Part shown: positions 9,574 through 21,057 of the stretch, one piece after another
Numbering within the stretch: position 1 is the stretch's first letter
Layout of the letters: each line of letters starts with the position of its first letter
Source of the DNA: Asparagopsis taxiformis
Taxonomy: Eukaryota; Rhodophyta; Florideophyceae; Bonnemaisoniales; Bonnemaisoniaceae
NCBI GenBank assembly: GCA_030407315.1
Contig: JALQPE010000164.1
Location: 16,732-80,731, forward strand
Reading direction: 5' to 3'
Length of the DNA: 64,000 bases
Program-made: the position numbers and the translations under genes
Notes under the pieces: generated by a model
The model's input: only the letters and a program-made list of their open reading frames with translations
What the model was told of the DNA's origin: nothing
Database searches by the model: none

Positions 9574-11843
9574 ATGCCGCCGCGTATTGCGAAGAAAGCT
9601 CCAAAGCCTCCGGGCCTCCAGAAAAACCGGTCAGCAGCTGCTGTATCGAGTGCCCGACAATCCCGTGCGAAGAAGCGGTGTGGGCCTACCGGCAGCATTG
9701 AACCGCGGTCCGGTAGTCGCAAGACGGACCGGCGCAGAACTGGGGATCCGCAGCGAGAAAGTGAGGAAGGAGGAACGGCGCGGAGAGAGATGGGGCTTGA
9801 CCGAGGCAAGCGTGCTCGCAGGGACAGTGAACATCATGATGATGACATGATAGTGGCTCAAAACATGTTGGAATTGCGGCAGAGTGCTATGGCAAAGGTA
9901 GTTCCTCCCGGGTTGGCAGATGCGGAGGTGCTGCAGACGGAGTCCCAGCCGGGGGTTCGCGAGACACTGGAGGCTGTGACCCCCACTGCGCCAACTATGC
10001 AGAGTACATCAGCCCCAGCAGGTAATGCAGTCAGGGACCCGAGGATAGCGGCAAGGGATGTTGTTTCTGAGCAACGTTCACAGGATGCCAACTATCATCG
10101 GCGGTCAGGTGGTACTGAGGGGAGAGAGCAGCCGGAGTGCGGGCCTCGTCACAACAGACTGTCATTGGTGCCAAATATGCGCGTAACGCCCCCGCGACGT
10201 CAGGCTATTGCCGATGGAGGACATCATAATCCCGATAGCGTGGGAGATGGGGGGACGGTGAGGGCAGAGAGGTTGCATCCGCCGGAATCCATCGATTTAA
10301 TGGCGAGTCGCATCAATGCGCAGAAGAAGAAGATCGCGGAGCTGGAAAAAAAGTGTTTAGCCAGGACATAGCAAACAAGGCGCTCACCACGGAGATAGTT
10401 GCGTTGGAGGCTAAGGTGAAGACTCTGCAGGCGGAAAATGCCAGCCTTACTGCAATTGCGAGAACAGGTAGAATCAGTGATCACGGTGGCGGTAAGTCGA
10501 AAATACAGAAAGCCATTCCTGTGAAATACCTTGGAGTTCTTAGGGCGGTTGAGGAAAACCTGACAAAGTGGTGCAAGAACGAGACTATGGAGCTGGACCC
10601 TATAGCGGAACAAACGCAGAGACGTTGGACTGGACGTACCATCGAGGTAGAGCCGGTAGAAGGGACACTTTGGAGCGAAAACGGTGTAGGATATATTGCT
10701 ACCCCTCCGGGCTATATCATCAAGAATCTGCAGTGGTATACACCTTCGTACAGAGACGAGAGTGATCTGCTGAATGACTTGGTGCGACACGTACTGCGTC
10801 AAAGTCCGTGGTGTGATGTGTTTTCCGATGAGGAGCAGCGTGTGTGCTGTCAAGAGGCTGTGGCGGGGAGCAAGGAATTGAAAGTGAAGGTGACGCAGAA
10901 ACTGTCCGACGTGATGAGTGCACGGAAGCGTAATGCGAGGGACAGATTGTTCGGTTCGCTGGGGTACACGAAATTAATGTCTAGATGCACGATGCTGACG
11001 ACGCGAGCTGAGATGGACGAGCGAGAGGAACAAAAGCGCGAAGCGTCTGAGAAGCTTTTGAAACGGGAAAGTAACGGTGATTTGGATATGGGGAGGTGGC
11101 GAACGGCACCGTTCTCAGAGCTGCGATACAGCAAAGGCTTGGTTCCTGACAGCTTCGAAATGGAAGTGAATGGTGATGCATGGTTTAACAACCGAGTAGC
11201 TGTGAATGTGCTGGACATCTTCAGGGGTTATTCGATACGACCAGAACAAGTAATGGACATAGAGACGAGCATACTAACGCTGGCGCGCCTGGATGCTTGG
11301 CTAGTGACTACTGTGGAGTGTTTGGATGAACCGAAGGGGAAAGGAGGTGCACGGCAGAAGGAGTTTACAAGGCGGTACAGTCAATATGTGGGGGTAGCTT
11401 TTCAGCAATTAGTTGGTATGGTGGTGTACTGCATGTCTTGTCTCCAAGGCTCGCAAGCAAGGGAAGAAACGGACGTTGTCGAGAGCGAACAGCGGACTAG
11501 TGCACAGTCACGGCATGTGTTTGCAAGCCGTACTGTGACGAGAGAGGCTGTTGAAGTGTGGCAAAGCGGAGAGGGGTCTGGAATTGTTCATGTCGTTGAT
11601 GATGTAAACCGCTGCTCATCACTTGTTCTAGTGTCCGAGGATTGGATTCAATCGCATATTACGTCAAACCTCGGTGCTGTAATGGATTGTGTGATTGCGC
11701 AAGGACTAATTGGCGCAGAACTTTTCGTCGTTGACCCATATGCTGGACACCTGAGTGCAAACCTGAATGTCGAAATCAATGCCCCACAGTATGGGGGCAT
11801 GGAGCGGCGCCATGCAGCCACTGCTGATAACGTTTTGGCGTAA
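9574..11843 (+). CDS. Coiled-coil protein of giant transposon, copy A (frameshifted at ~10347)
   Basis: It starts MPPRIAKKAPKPPG, with a basic, Pro/Arg/Ser-rich disordered N-terminal ~220 residues, then a heptad-like segment around residues 235-290 and a ~450-residue globular C-terminal region. I do not recognise the family. Copy A has seven A residues at 10346-10352 where copy B has eight; the frame therefore breaks at residue ~258 and resumes in the frame of 10353-11843. A second 1-nt loss near 11831 changes the last residues. The role (DNA binding, transposase partner or capsid-like scaffold) is open. Confidence 0.55.
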
Positions 11844-11934
11844 TGGAGGATGGTTGAAATTAGTGCAGTAAATGTGACGTTGACTAGAAGGCTTATCATG
11901 TAGTACATTATCAATAGAGTGCTGCGATTTAGAT

Positions 11935-13051
11935 TTATTCTTCTTCATTATCATCTGTGAACTGGTAATCAGTGTTGGTGTAGAAGCGGTTGAGATAGAA
12001 ACGGTGGTCCGACCAGTGCATTTGTTTCGTAAATGGCTTGACTGGAAAGTTACTTCGTACGATGTGCACGGTGCCAGATATAGTAGATGCAGGAATGAGG
12101 TCAAACCAAGGACCACCTGCACTGTGGGATGCAGTGTCATTGCTGTCAACGGATCCGTTGTCCGGGTCCCATGTGGACCACTTTAAACAAATGCACCCAA
12201 GTGATTTTTCCACAGCGGTTTTTGGGGCAAAGCAGGTCATATACTGAACGAAAGCGAGTTCTACAGGTTGAAACAGGTTTGGAGACTGCAGGCGTACCAG
12301 TGCCAGGACGCGCCCTACCCATATGGTTCTGTAGTCATCGGCAGTTCCGGAGATGACGACAAAGGAGTACTGCGATCTCTTTGCGGGGCCGAATGATGAA
12401 GTTGCAAAGACGCGCTGCTGCTTGTGCCTCGACACGTTTGTGGGGCGAAGCATGCCACTGTGCGGGTCAAAGTCGTCGGCATCTGGGACGTACCCTCCCA
12501 TGACGTAGGCGGACTTTACCGCGGTGACGGAAATGTCCATGTCATGTATTGGAGGGCCTTCTGCCGTGGCGCGCAGTCTAGCGAGGGTGAGGAACGCTTG
12601 TGCAGCTGTGTCACCGAGTTGCTGGAATAGCGTTATGGTGCCAGACGGGAACGAGGAGTTGTGCAGAGGCAAAAGAGTGGCAGGATCGGGCTGTCCGTCG
12701 ATATCTGCAATGAGGAGGGTTGCATCGGGCAGCAGGGAGGCAAAGTCGTGCAGTGCAACGGTGAATCCGTCGCGAACGAGTACTGCACCGTCTGTGGGCG
12801 ATATCATGCGTGCGTTTCCCAATGTGTTCGATGGGGTATGACCAGTTGGAGTGGCCAAGGAGAATTCCATGTGGCGAATAGTCTCTTCCATGGCTGTGGA
12901 GCGCCTTCGAGAGGTTTTCCTATAACTCTGTTTGAACAGAAGATGCGAGTGTTCGTAGGGGCCTGCATCAATGTGTTCCAGGGCGCCATATCTCTGCAAG
13001 TCACCGGGAAGATGGTCTAGAAGATGGAACTTGAAAGTTTTGAGACCTGTG
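11935..13051 (-). pseudogene. C-terminal half of Plavaka-like transposase, copy A, cut by insertion of copy B
   Basis: This encodes the C-terminal ~370 residues of the transposase, matching 17577-18694 of copy B almost base for base. Homology stops at 13051, where the inverted terminus of copy B begins. The N-terminal half of the same gene is at 34347-36270. The gene converges on the coiled-coil gene, as in copy B, about 90 bp apart. Confidence 0.85.
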
Positions 13052-13184
13052 CGTCTGTGTTTTCGGAAGTGGACGCGGACGTCCAGTCTCTCTAGTACGG
13101 GTCCTAGTCGGCCCCGAGATTTACTAGAACAAATGAACGTCCGCGTCCAAAAAAAAATAAAAATTTTTTGGATGCGGACGTCCA
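13052..13184. repeat. Left terminal inverted repeat and subterminal block of copy B
   Basis: It shares the first ~36 bp with the right end at about 34272-34324 and ~130 bp with the right end of copy A (51531-51664). It contains GGACGTCC and an inverted GGACGCGGACGT ... ACGTCCGCGTCC pair around an A-rich spacer. Confidence 0.8.
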
Positions 13185-13399
13185 CTTTCTCTAGTACATA
13201 TGGCGGAATACTAGGGCCCGACATCCACTTTCTCTAGTACATATGGCGGAATACTAGGGCCCGACATCCACTTTCTCTAGTACATATGGCGGAATACTAG
13301 GACCCGACATCCACTTTCTCTAGTACATATGGCGGAATACTAGGACCCGACATCCACTTTCTCTAGTACATATGGCGGAATACTAGGACCCGACATCCA
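13185..13399. repeat. Subterminal minisatellite, five 43-bp units
   Basis: Five consecutive 43-bp units, each with CTAGTACATATGGCGGAAT and a GACATCCA end, lie next to the terminal repeat. Copy A has only two units (51445-51530). Direct subterminal repeats are typical transposase-binding regions in CACTA-type elements; that role is inferred here. Confidence 0.9.
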
Positions 13400-15655
13400 G
13401 TATACAATATATCAGCGAAAACCGGGAGGGAAGAAATTACAGCGGATGGTAAATTCAGGGCCCATATCGGACCGTATTTTATTCTCTCATTTAGGAAACT
13501 GCTCGTATACAATACGTCTCTCTAGAATAGGGAATACATATCTGGTCAGAATAGGAAATAAATACCCGGTTAGAATAGGAAATAAATACCCGGTTAGAAT
13601 AGGAAATACGTATCCAGCCAGAATACAAAATACCTGTCAGCATATCGTCGATCACCCATCTCCCTCACTATCGCGTTCTCCCTACCATCCGAACGCCATG
13701 CACCACCATCCGCACATACTGCAAGAACCCTCACGACCTAGATTACAAAAATCGCTCCTTCCCAATACCATCCCCGCTTTCCTCGACACCACCCCAGCCC
13801 ATTAAATCATCAAGACATCAAACACGAACATGGTCAGCAAAATCTTACACCACTTGAAACGCACTCTCACTTCTATCGTATGCCCCAAAATATACACATA
13901 CCAGAAACACCTCACAGCTTCATTCCCCATCTTCCTACATCCCTTCTTCACTCTCCTTCAGTCCTGCCGTTCCTGCTTCACCACTCCTGCATCACATACA
14001 CAACATCAACCCCAACAGTCAGATTCAAAAGCAACGCTTACCACGACAGATATCCTAGAAACTCCCTTACTTACCTCTCATCCATCCTACACACAATACA
14101 AACCATGATCCAAAAACCTTGCAATGAATAATCAAAGTCAGCAGTCCATATCTTCGCAAAACAAGTCTTGGCGCTCAATGAAACTTACCTTCTGTCATCA
14201 ACATTCCTGCATCATCTACACAACATCGGAATCAACCACAACAGTCAGACTCAAAACCAACCTTCCATCACAGCATACTTTCAAAACTCGCACACTTACC
14301 TTCGCTCCACACAATACACACCATGACTCAATAGGCTTCCAATGAAAAATATCGCATCAACGGAAATAGTCAGACTCAAAACCAACCTTCCCTCGCTGCT
14401 TACTTTCAAAACTCGCACACTTACCTTACCCGTTCCATCCTGCACACAATAAAAACCATAAGTCACGTAATCGTGTAGCCAAGAAAAGTAGTCAGCATTC
14501 CGCATCTTCGCACAACCGGTCTGGGCGCCCAATGTGACTTACCTTCCGTCATCACTATTCCTCCATCACCTACGCAACATCGGATTCAATCGCAACAGTC
14601 AGATTGAAAACCAACGTTTCCCTCGCTACATACCCTGAGAACTCGCAAATGTACCTCTCATCCATCCTACACACAATACAAACCATGATCCAAAAACCTT
14701 GCAATTAACAATAATCATAGTCAGCAGTCCATATCTTCGCAAAGCACATCTTGGCACTCAATGAAACTTACCTTCCGTCATCAACATTCCTGCATCATCT
14801 ACACAACATCGGAATCAACCACAACAGTCAGACTCAAAATCAACCTTCCCTCACAGCATACTTTCAAAACTTCACGTACCTCTCTTCCATCCTCCGCTCA
14901 ATACACACCATCAGTCAACAGGCTTCCCATGAAAATATCGCATCAACGGAAATAGTCAGACTCAAAACCCACGCTTCCCTCAACGCATACCCTCGAGGGT
15001 AGAGGATGGAACGAAGGTACGTGCGCGAATCTTGATCAAGATTCGCGCACGTACAAAGCAAAGTCGGTCAAAGAAGATCAGTCGGTGATGAGGGCGGAGT
15101 GGAGCCTGCGGCGTCGACCGGACAGCTTTCTGCGTCCGCTTAAGTCTTGCTGTGCATACTCGAAATCATCGCCGGCAGTGAGATTGAGTATGGCCCAAGC
15201 CATGGTCTCTGATTCCCCGAACAAAGAGATCCGGATCGAGAACAACGAATATAAACATATAATCATATATATGAGAATCCATTTGCTTTCCTTACATGAT
15301 CTGTGGCATATCCGCTGTAAAGCACATTCAGATTCCACGAAGTTTGGAAATAAAAAAGTTTATTATTACAAATGAATTAATTGAAAATTCATGTCCCAGG
15401 CAGTCGTTCGTCCTTCCATGCACACGTTGCCAGCACGCAATGTGATGTAACAGTTGGAAATGATTGAACTCTCGGTTAAATTCCACCGTTGGGATGTCAG
15501 CTGGAGTGAGCACAAAACTACTACCCACAAAAACTACGAACGAACACGTTACATTCCAAGTCTCGAAAGCACCACAAAAATAAAATTGGTCGCATCTGGA
15601 CGGCACAGTCTCCCCTGTTCAGCTCGCAATCCTCCCTTTTGCGTCAAAACTCGAC
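13400..15655. other. Left subterminal and promoter region of copy B, no supported gene
   Basis: The plus strand is poor in G and rich in C and A. It contains diverged tandem repeats at about 14100-14960 (landmark AGTCAGCAGTCCATATCTTCG at 14139 and 14717, a variant at 14489), the 38-bp palindrome at 15017, and ~600 bp before the transposase ATG. Short reading frames here follow the repeat and are not convincing. Copy A has a shortened equivalent at 50337-51444 and 36271-36859. Confidence 0.55.
15017..15054. repeat. Perfect 38-bp palindrome
   Basis: GTACGTGCGCGAATCTTGA is followed directly by its reverse complement. Copy A has only one arm (around 50370-50390), so copy B has a small fold-back duplication. 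Confidence 0.9.
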
Positions 15656-18600
15656 ATGGAATGCAAGTATGAAGGGTGCTTCTACTACTGCGTAGATGCT
15701 TATGCGCTCGCGCTGCATGAGCGAACGTGTCGCTACCGTTTCAACCCCTCTCCCCAACATTTCAACAACGCTCGTGTCCCTGCCGTCACCCATGAGCCTG
15801 CTCGAAACGGCGACCATGATTCCCCGCAACCCAGCTCCCCAGACCCAGAATCTGGTCGTGCTTCCTCCAGCGACTCACCCTGTGACGCTTCACTGCCACC
15901 AACCTCAACCCCCTCCCGCGCAGACCTCCTCGTGCAATCCCTCGCCGCCAGTCTCACAACCCTCGAGTACAAGGCCGGCGCTGGCCGCGTGAGCGAAGTC
16001 ATCACCATCCTACAAGACCCCGCATTCTCCCTAGAAAAGTTCAACAGCGCCGTTCGCACCGTAGAAGAATGTCGCCACGTTACCGCTTCCATGGTCGAAA
16101 CACATTTCCGCACCGAAGGTTACAAGAGCCACATCATTCCAGACAAAACTGGTAAGTACTCGGCACAGCTGTACCTCCGCGACCCAGTCGACATGCTCCG
16201 CAGGCAGTTAGCACTGGCTAACGACCAAAATACTCTCTTCCACCCCTCCCCACAGACCGCCCCAGACGGCACCGCAATATTTTCTCATCCCCTACACACA
16301 GAATTCGCGAAAACGCTGCACCAGGTTACTAGACAGCGCGTGCAGCTCTCGGAAGATCCACAGGTCGTATGGGCAGAGGAAACTGATCCCACACCTTCCT
16401 CCTTTGCCGGCCTCCTCCAAGTGTACTCCGACAAGAGCAGCACAAGCCTCAAGAGCTCCGCAATCGTCGCATACCCCATACACGTCACACTGCTCAACTT
16501 CTCCGCCCCCCTCCGTCGCCACTGCATCCGTACCGGCCTCACCATCGTCGGGTATCTTCCGTACATTGTTAACCCTTCGTCCAACGCCTTGTTCGGTGAT
16601 GAAATGCCGACAACCTCTAGTTCTGCTAGTCGCGCTCGCAAAATTGATATTCTTCATAAAGCACTCGAAAAAGTGTTTTCGTCCCTATCCACCGCGTTCT
16701 CTTCCGGGTTCCCCTGCACAGACTCCACTGCAACTGCCCGCCAATGCTTTCCCATCCTAGCCAATTATTGCTGCGACTTTCCAGAGGCCAAAGAGCTGTC
16801 ATGCACTCGCAACAGCACTACCACCACACATCCCTGCCACCGCTGCTACATCCCCGCCACTCAACTTGAATCCACCGCGCCACACCAGCCCCGCTCCCTC
16901 GATGATACACGCTCTGCACGCCAAGAGAGCGCTCAGGAGCATACAACTGCTCCGCTCGAAGCTCTCTCCCTCCTCGAACAACACTCTGTCCTCGAATCGA
17001 CCGCTCTTTTACCCACCAACAGTCCCCTAGACCCCTACAACATTTTCTCCTTCGAGCCTCTGCACAATCTCCACCTCGGCATCTCAAAGCTCATCAAACA
17101 GTGCATTGTCCACCGCCTCAGCTCCCCAGACCTCACCACCACTGCCTCCCATTCCGGGACACCTCGCACCTTCAAGAAGGTGAAAAAATCCATCCTCGCC
17201 GGCTCAAACAGCATTCTGTCCGCTATCGAACGCGACTACTACATCACCGGTCTTCATGTCGACTTCTCCAAGGGTGAGAAGGGCACCAATTTGAACGGCC
17301 TCTTCACGGAGGACGGCATACGCGGCATGCTCGCAGCCAAAGACTATCACCATGTCGACATGGTGTTCCCTTTCATCGCAGCATTCATTGACACATGCTG
17401 TGACGAAGTAGATACAGCCCCCCTCACTTCCATCTGCACGCAATACTCTGACCTCGTCGCATGGGTCATGAAACGCGGTCGCATCAAGCACTGGACTGCC
17501 GCCGAACTAGAAAGCCTCCAGAACTCCATTTCCTATTTCAAACAATCAATGCTCTCCACCCTCGGCCCATTCCACACCACAGGTCTCAAAACTTTCAAGT
17601 TCCATCTTCTAGACCATCTTCCCGGTGACTTGCAGAGATATGGCGCCCTGGAACACATTGATGCAGGCCCCTACGAACACTCGCATCTTCTGTTCAAACA
17701 GAGTTATAGGAAAACCTCTCGAAGGCGCTCCACAGCCATGGAAGAGACTATTCGCCACATGGAATTCTCCTTGGCCACTCCAACTGGTCATACCCCATCG
17801 AACACATTGGGAAACGCACGCATGATATCGCCCACAGACGGTGCAGTACTCGTTCGCGACGGATTCACCGTTGCACTGCACGACTTTGCCTCCCTGCTGC
17901 CCGATGCAACCCTCCTCGTTGCAGATATCGACGGACAGCCCGATCCTGCCACTCTTTTGCCGCTGCACAACTCCTCGTTCCCGTCTGGCACCATAACGCT
18001 ATTCCAGCAACTCGGTGACACAGCTGCACAAGCGTTCCTCACCCTCGCTAGACTGCGCGCCACGGCAGAAGGCCCTCCAATACATGACATGGACATTTCC
18101 GTCACCGTGGTAAAGTCCGCCTACGTCATGGGAGGGTACGTCCCAGATGCCGACGACTTTGACCCGCACAGTGGCATGCTTCGCCCCACAAACGTGTCGA
18201 GGCACAAGCAGCAGCGCGTCTTTGCAACTTCATCGTTCGGCCCCGCAAAGAGATCGCAGTACTCCTTTGTCGTCATCTCCGGAACTGCCGATGACTACAG
18301 AACCATATGGGTAGGGCGCGTCCTGGCACTGGTACGCCTGCAGTCTCCAAACCTGTTTCAACCTGTAGAACTCGCTTTCGTTCAGTATATGACCTGCTTT
18401 GCCCCAAAAACCGCTGTGGAAAAATCACTTGGGTGCATTTGTTTAAAGTGGTCCACATGGGACCCGGACAACGGATCCGTTGACAGCAATGACACTGCAT
18501 CCCACAGTGCAGGTGGTCCTTGGTTTGACCTCATTCCTGCATCTACTATATCTGGCACCGTGCACATCGTACGAAGTAACTTTCCAGTCAAGCCATTTAC

Positions 18601-18694
18601 GAAACAAATGCACTGGTCGGACCACCGTTTCTATCTCAACCGCTTCTACACCAACACTGATTACCAGTTCACAGATGATAATGAAGAAGAATAA
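15656..18694 (+). CDS. Plavaka-like (EnSpm/CACTA superfamily) transposase, intact
   Basis: A single uninterrupted 1012-codon frame. It opens with a C2HC-like zinc finger (C3, C8, H21, C25), then a Ser/Pro-rich linker (~30-90). The segment around residue 260-310 (AYPIHVTLLNFS ... GLTIVGYLPYI) resembles the YLTIGN-type and LLGYLP blocks of Plavaka transposases. FPILANYCCDFPEA and a downstream C-x2-C (CHRCY), then a GISKLIKQ block, match the later conserved regions. I cannot assign the catalytic acidic triad with confidence. It should bind the element ends and catalyse excision/insertion in the nucleus. It is the only intact transposase in the window. AATAAA overlaps its stop codon. Confidence 0.8.
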   Translation: MECKYEGCFYYCVDAYALALHERTCRYRFNPSPQHFNNARVPAVTHEPARNGDHDSPQPSSPDPESGRASSSDSPCDASLPPTSTPSRADLLVQSLAASLTTLEYKAGAGRVSEVITILQDPAFSLEKFNSAVRTVEECRHVTASMVETHFRTEGYKSHIIPDKTGKYSAQLYLRDPVDMLRRQLALANDQNTLFHPSPQTAPDGTAIFSHPLHTEFAKTLHQVTRQRVQLSEDPQVVWAEETDPTPSSFAGLLQVYSDKSSTSLKSSAIVAYPIHVTLLNFSAPLRRHCIRTGLTIVGYLPYIVNPSSNALFGDEMPTTSSSASRARKIDILHKALEKVFSSLSTAFSSGFPCTDSTATARQCFPILANYCCDFPEAKELSCTRNSTTTTHPCHRCYIPATQLESTAPHQPRSLDDTRSARQESAQEHTTAPLEALSLLEQHSVLESTALLPTNSPLDPYNIFSFEPLHNLHLGISKLIKQCIVHRLSSPDLTTTASHSGTPRTFKKVKKSILAGSNSILSAIERDYYITGLHVDFSKGEKGTNLNGLFTEDGIRGMLAAKDYHHVDMVFPFIAAFIDTCCDEVDTAPLTSICTQYSDLVAWVMKRGRIKHWTAAELESLQNSISYFKQSMLSTLGPFHTTGLKTFKFHLLDHLPGDLQRYGALEHIDAGPYEHSHLLFKQSYRKTSRRRSTAMEETIRHMEFSLATPTGHTPSNTLGNARMISPTDGAVLVRDGFTVALHDFASLLPDATLLVADIDGQPDPATLLPLHNSSFPSGTITLFQQLGDTAAQAFLTLARLRATAEGPPIHDMDISVTVVKSAYVMGGYVPDADDFDPHSGMLRPTNVSRHKQQRVFATSSFGPAKRSQYSFVVISGTADDYRTIWVGRVLALVRLQSPNLFQPVELAFVQYMTCFAPKTAVEKSLGCICLKWSTWDPDNGSVDSNDTASHSAGGPWFDLIPASTISGTVHIVRSNFPVKPFTKQMHWSDHRFYLNRFYTNTDYQFTDDNEEE

Positions 18695-18771
18695 ATCTAA
18701 ATCGCAGCACTCTATTGATAATGTACTACATGATAAACCTTCTAGTCAACGTCACATTTACTGCACTAATT

Positions 18772-21057
18772 TCAACCATCCTCCATTACGCCAAAACCGT
18801 TATCAGCAGTGGCTGCATGGCGCCGCTCCATGCCCCCATACTGTGGGGCATTGATTTCGACATTCAGGTTTGCACTCAGGTGTCCAGCATATGGGTCAAC
18901 GACGAAAAGTTCTGCGCCAATTAGTCCTTGCGCAATCACACAATCCATTACAGCACCGAGGTTTGACGTAATATGCGATTGAATCCAATCCTCGGACACT
19001 AGAACAAGTGATGAGCAGCGGTTTACATCATCAACGACATGAACAATTCCAGACCCCTCTCCGCTTTGCCACACTTCAACAGCCTCTCTCGTCACAGTAC
19101 GGCTTGCAAACACATGCCGTGACTGTGCACTAGTCCGCTGTTCGCTCTCGACAACGTCCGTTTCTTCCCTTGCTTGCGAGCCTTGGAGACAAGACATGCA
19201 GTACACCACCATACCAACTAATTGCTGAAAAGCTACCCCCACATATTGACTGTACCGCCTTGTAAACTCCTTCTGCCGTGCACCTCCTTTCCCCTTCGGT
19301 TCATCCAAACACTCCACAGTAGTCACTAGCCAAGCATCCAGGCGCGCCAGCGTTAGTATGCTCGTCTCTATGTCCATTACTTGTTCTGGTCGTATCGAAT
19401 AACCCCTGAAGATGTCCAGCACATTCACAGCTACTCGGTTGTTAAACCATGCATCACCATTCACTTCCATTTCGAAGCTGTCAGGAACCAAGCCTTTGCT
19501 GTATCGCAGCTCTGAGAACGGTGCCGTTCGCCACCTCCCCATATCCAAATCACCGTTACTTTCCCGTTTCAAAAGCTTCTCAGACGCTTCGCGCTTTTGT
19601 TCCTCTCGCTCGTCCATCTCAGCTCGCGTCGTCAGCATCGTGCATCTAGACATTAATTTCGTGTACCCCAGCGAACCGAACAATCTGTCCCTCGCATTAC
19701 GCTTCCGTGCACTCATCACGTCGGACAGTTTCTGCGTCACCTTCACTTTCAATTCCTTGCTCCCCGCCACAGCCTCTTGACAGCACACACGCTGCTCCTC
19801 ATCGGAAAACACATCACACCACGGACTTTGACGCAGTACGTGTCGCACCAAGTCATTCAGCAGATCACTCTCGTCCCTGTACGAAGGTGTATACCACTGC
19901 AGATTCTTGATGATATAGCCCGGAGGGGTAGCAATATATCCTACACCGTTTTCGCTCCAAAGTGTCCCTTCTACCGGCTCTACCTCGATGGTACGTCCAG
20001 TCCAACGTCTCTGCGTTTGTTCCGCTATAGGGTCCAGCTCCATAGTCTCGTTCTTGCACCACTTTGTCAGGTTTTCCTCAACCGCCCTAAGAACTCCAAG
20101 GTATTTCACAGGAATGGCTTTCTGTATTTTCGACTTACCGCCACCGTGATCACTGATTCTACCTGTTCTCGCAATTGCAGTAAGGCTGGCATTTTCCGCC
20201 TGCAGAGTCTTCACCTTAGCCTCCAACGCAACTATCTCCGTGGTGAGCGCCTTGTTTGCTATGTCCTGGCTAAACACTTTTTTTTCCAGCTCCGCGATCT
20301 TCTTCTTCTGCGCATTGATGCGACTCGCCATTAAATCGATGGATTCCGGCGGATGCAACCTCTCTGCCCTCACCGTCCCCCCATCTCCCACGCTATCGGG
20401 ATTATGATGTCCTCCATCGGCAATAGCCTGACGTCGCGGGGGCGTTACGCGCATATTTGGCACCAATGACAGTCTGTTGTGACGAGGCCCGCACTCCGGC
20501 TGCTCTCTCCCCTCAGTACCACCTGACCGCCGATGATAGTTGGCATCCTGTGAACGTTGCTCAGAAACAACATCCCTTGCCGCTATCCTCGGGTCCCTGA
20601 CTGCATTACCTGCTGGGGCTGATGTACTCGGCATAGTTGGCGCAGTGGGGGTCACAGCCTCCAGTGTCTCGCGAACCCCCGGCTGGGACTCCGTCTGCAG
20701 CACCTCCGCATCTGCCAACCCGGGAGGAACTACCTTTGCCATAGCACTCTGCCGCAATTCCAACATGTTTTGAGCCACTATCATGTCATCATCATGATGT
20801 TCACTGTCCCTGCGAGCACGCTTGCCTCGGTCAAGCCCCATCTCTCTCCGCGCCGTTCCTCCTTCCTCACTTTCTCGCTGCGGATCCCCAGTTCTGCGCC
20901 GGTCCGTCTTGCGACTACCGGACCGCGGTTCAATGCTGCCGGTAGGCCCAGACCGCTTCTTCGCACGGGATTGTCGGGCACTCGATACAGCAGCTGCTGA
21001 CCGGGTTTTCTGGAGGCCCGGAGGCTTTGGAGCTTTCTTCGCAATACGCGGCGGCAT
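18772..21057 (-). CDS. Coiled-coil protein of giant transposon, copy B (intact)
   Basis: A continuous 761-codon frame, unlike copy A. Residues 1-220 are basic and disordered (many Arg, Ser, Pro, Gly). Residues ~235-290 have heptad spacing of hydrophobics (RINAQKKKIAELEKK onward) typical of a coiled coil. The rest is a globular region with a second charged helix (EMDEREEQKREASEKLLKRE). I find no catalytic motif and no family I recognise. It lies 77 bp from the convergent transposase gene and downstream of the methyltransferase-SET gene on the same strand. Conservation in both copies argues that it is an element function, perhaps a DNA-bridging or transposase-accessory protein (inference). Confidence 0.75.
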   Translation of the reverse strand: MPPRIAKKAPKPPGLQKTRSAAAVSSARQSRAKKRSGPTGSIEPRSGSRKTDRRRTGDPQRESEEGGTARREMGLDRGKRARRDSEHHDDDMIVAQNMLELRQSAMAKVVPPGLADAEVLQTESQPGVRETLEAVTPTAPTMPSTSAPAGNAVRDPRIAARDVVSEQRSQDANYHRRSGGTEGREQPECGPRHNRLSLVPNMRVTPPRRQAIADGGHHNPDSVGDGGTVRAERLHPPESIDLMASRINAQKKKIAELEKKVFSQDIANKALTTEIVALEAKVKTLQAENASLTAIARTGRISDHGGGKSKIQKAIPVKYLGVLRAVEENLTKWCKNETMELDPIAEQTQRRWTGRTIEVEPVEGTLWSENGVGYIATPPGYIIKNLQWYTPSYRDESDLLNDLVRHVLRQSPWCDVFSDEEQRVCCQEAVAGSKELKVKVTQKLSDVMSARKRNARDRLFGSLGYTKLMSRCTMLTTRAEMDEREEQKREASEKLLKRESNGDLDMGRWRTAPFSELRYSKGLVPDSFEMEVNGDAWFNNRVAVNVLDIFRGYSIRPEQVMDIETSILTLARLDAWLVTTVECLDEPKGKGGARQKEFTRRYSQYVGVAFQQLVGMVVYCMSCLQGSQAREETDVVESEQRTSAQSRHVFASRTVTREAVEVWQSGEGSGIVHVVDDVNRCSSLVLVSEDWIQSHITSNLGAVMDCVIAQGLIGAELFVVDPYAGHLSANLNVEINAPQYGGMERRHAATADNGFGVMEDG

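Noticed and set aside
9858..10091. Reverse-strand short frames across the coiled-coil, methyltransferase and transposase genes
   Set aside because: They are mirror products of the long conserved frames and occur equally in both copies without own features.
13185..13399. Regular 43-bp repeats as a CRISPR array
   Set aside because: The units are contiguous, with no unique spacers, and lie at transposon ends in a eukaryote.
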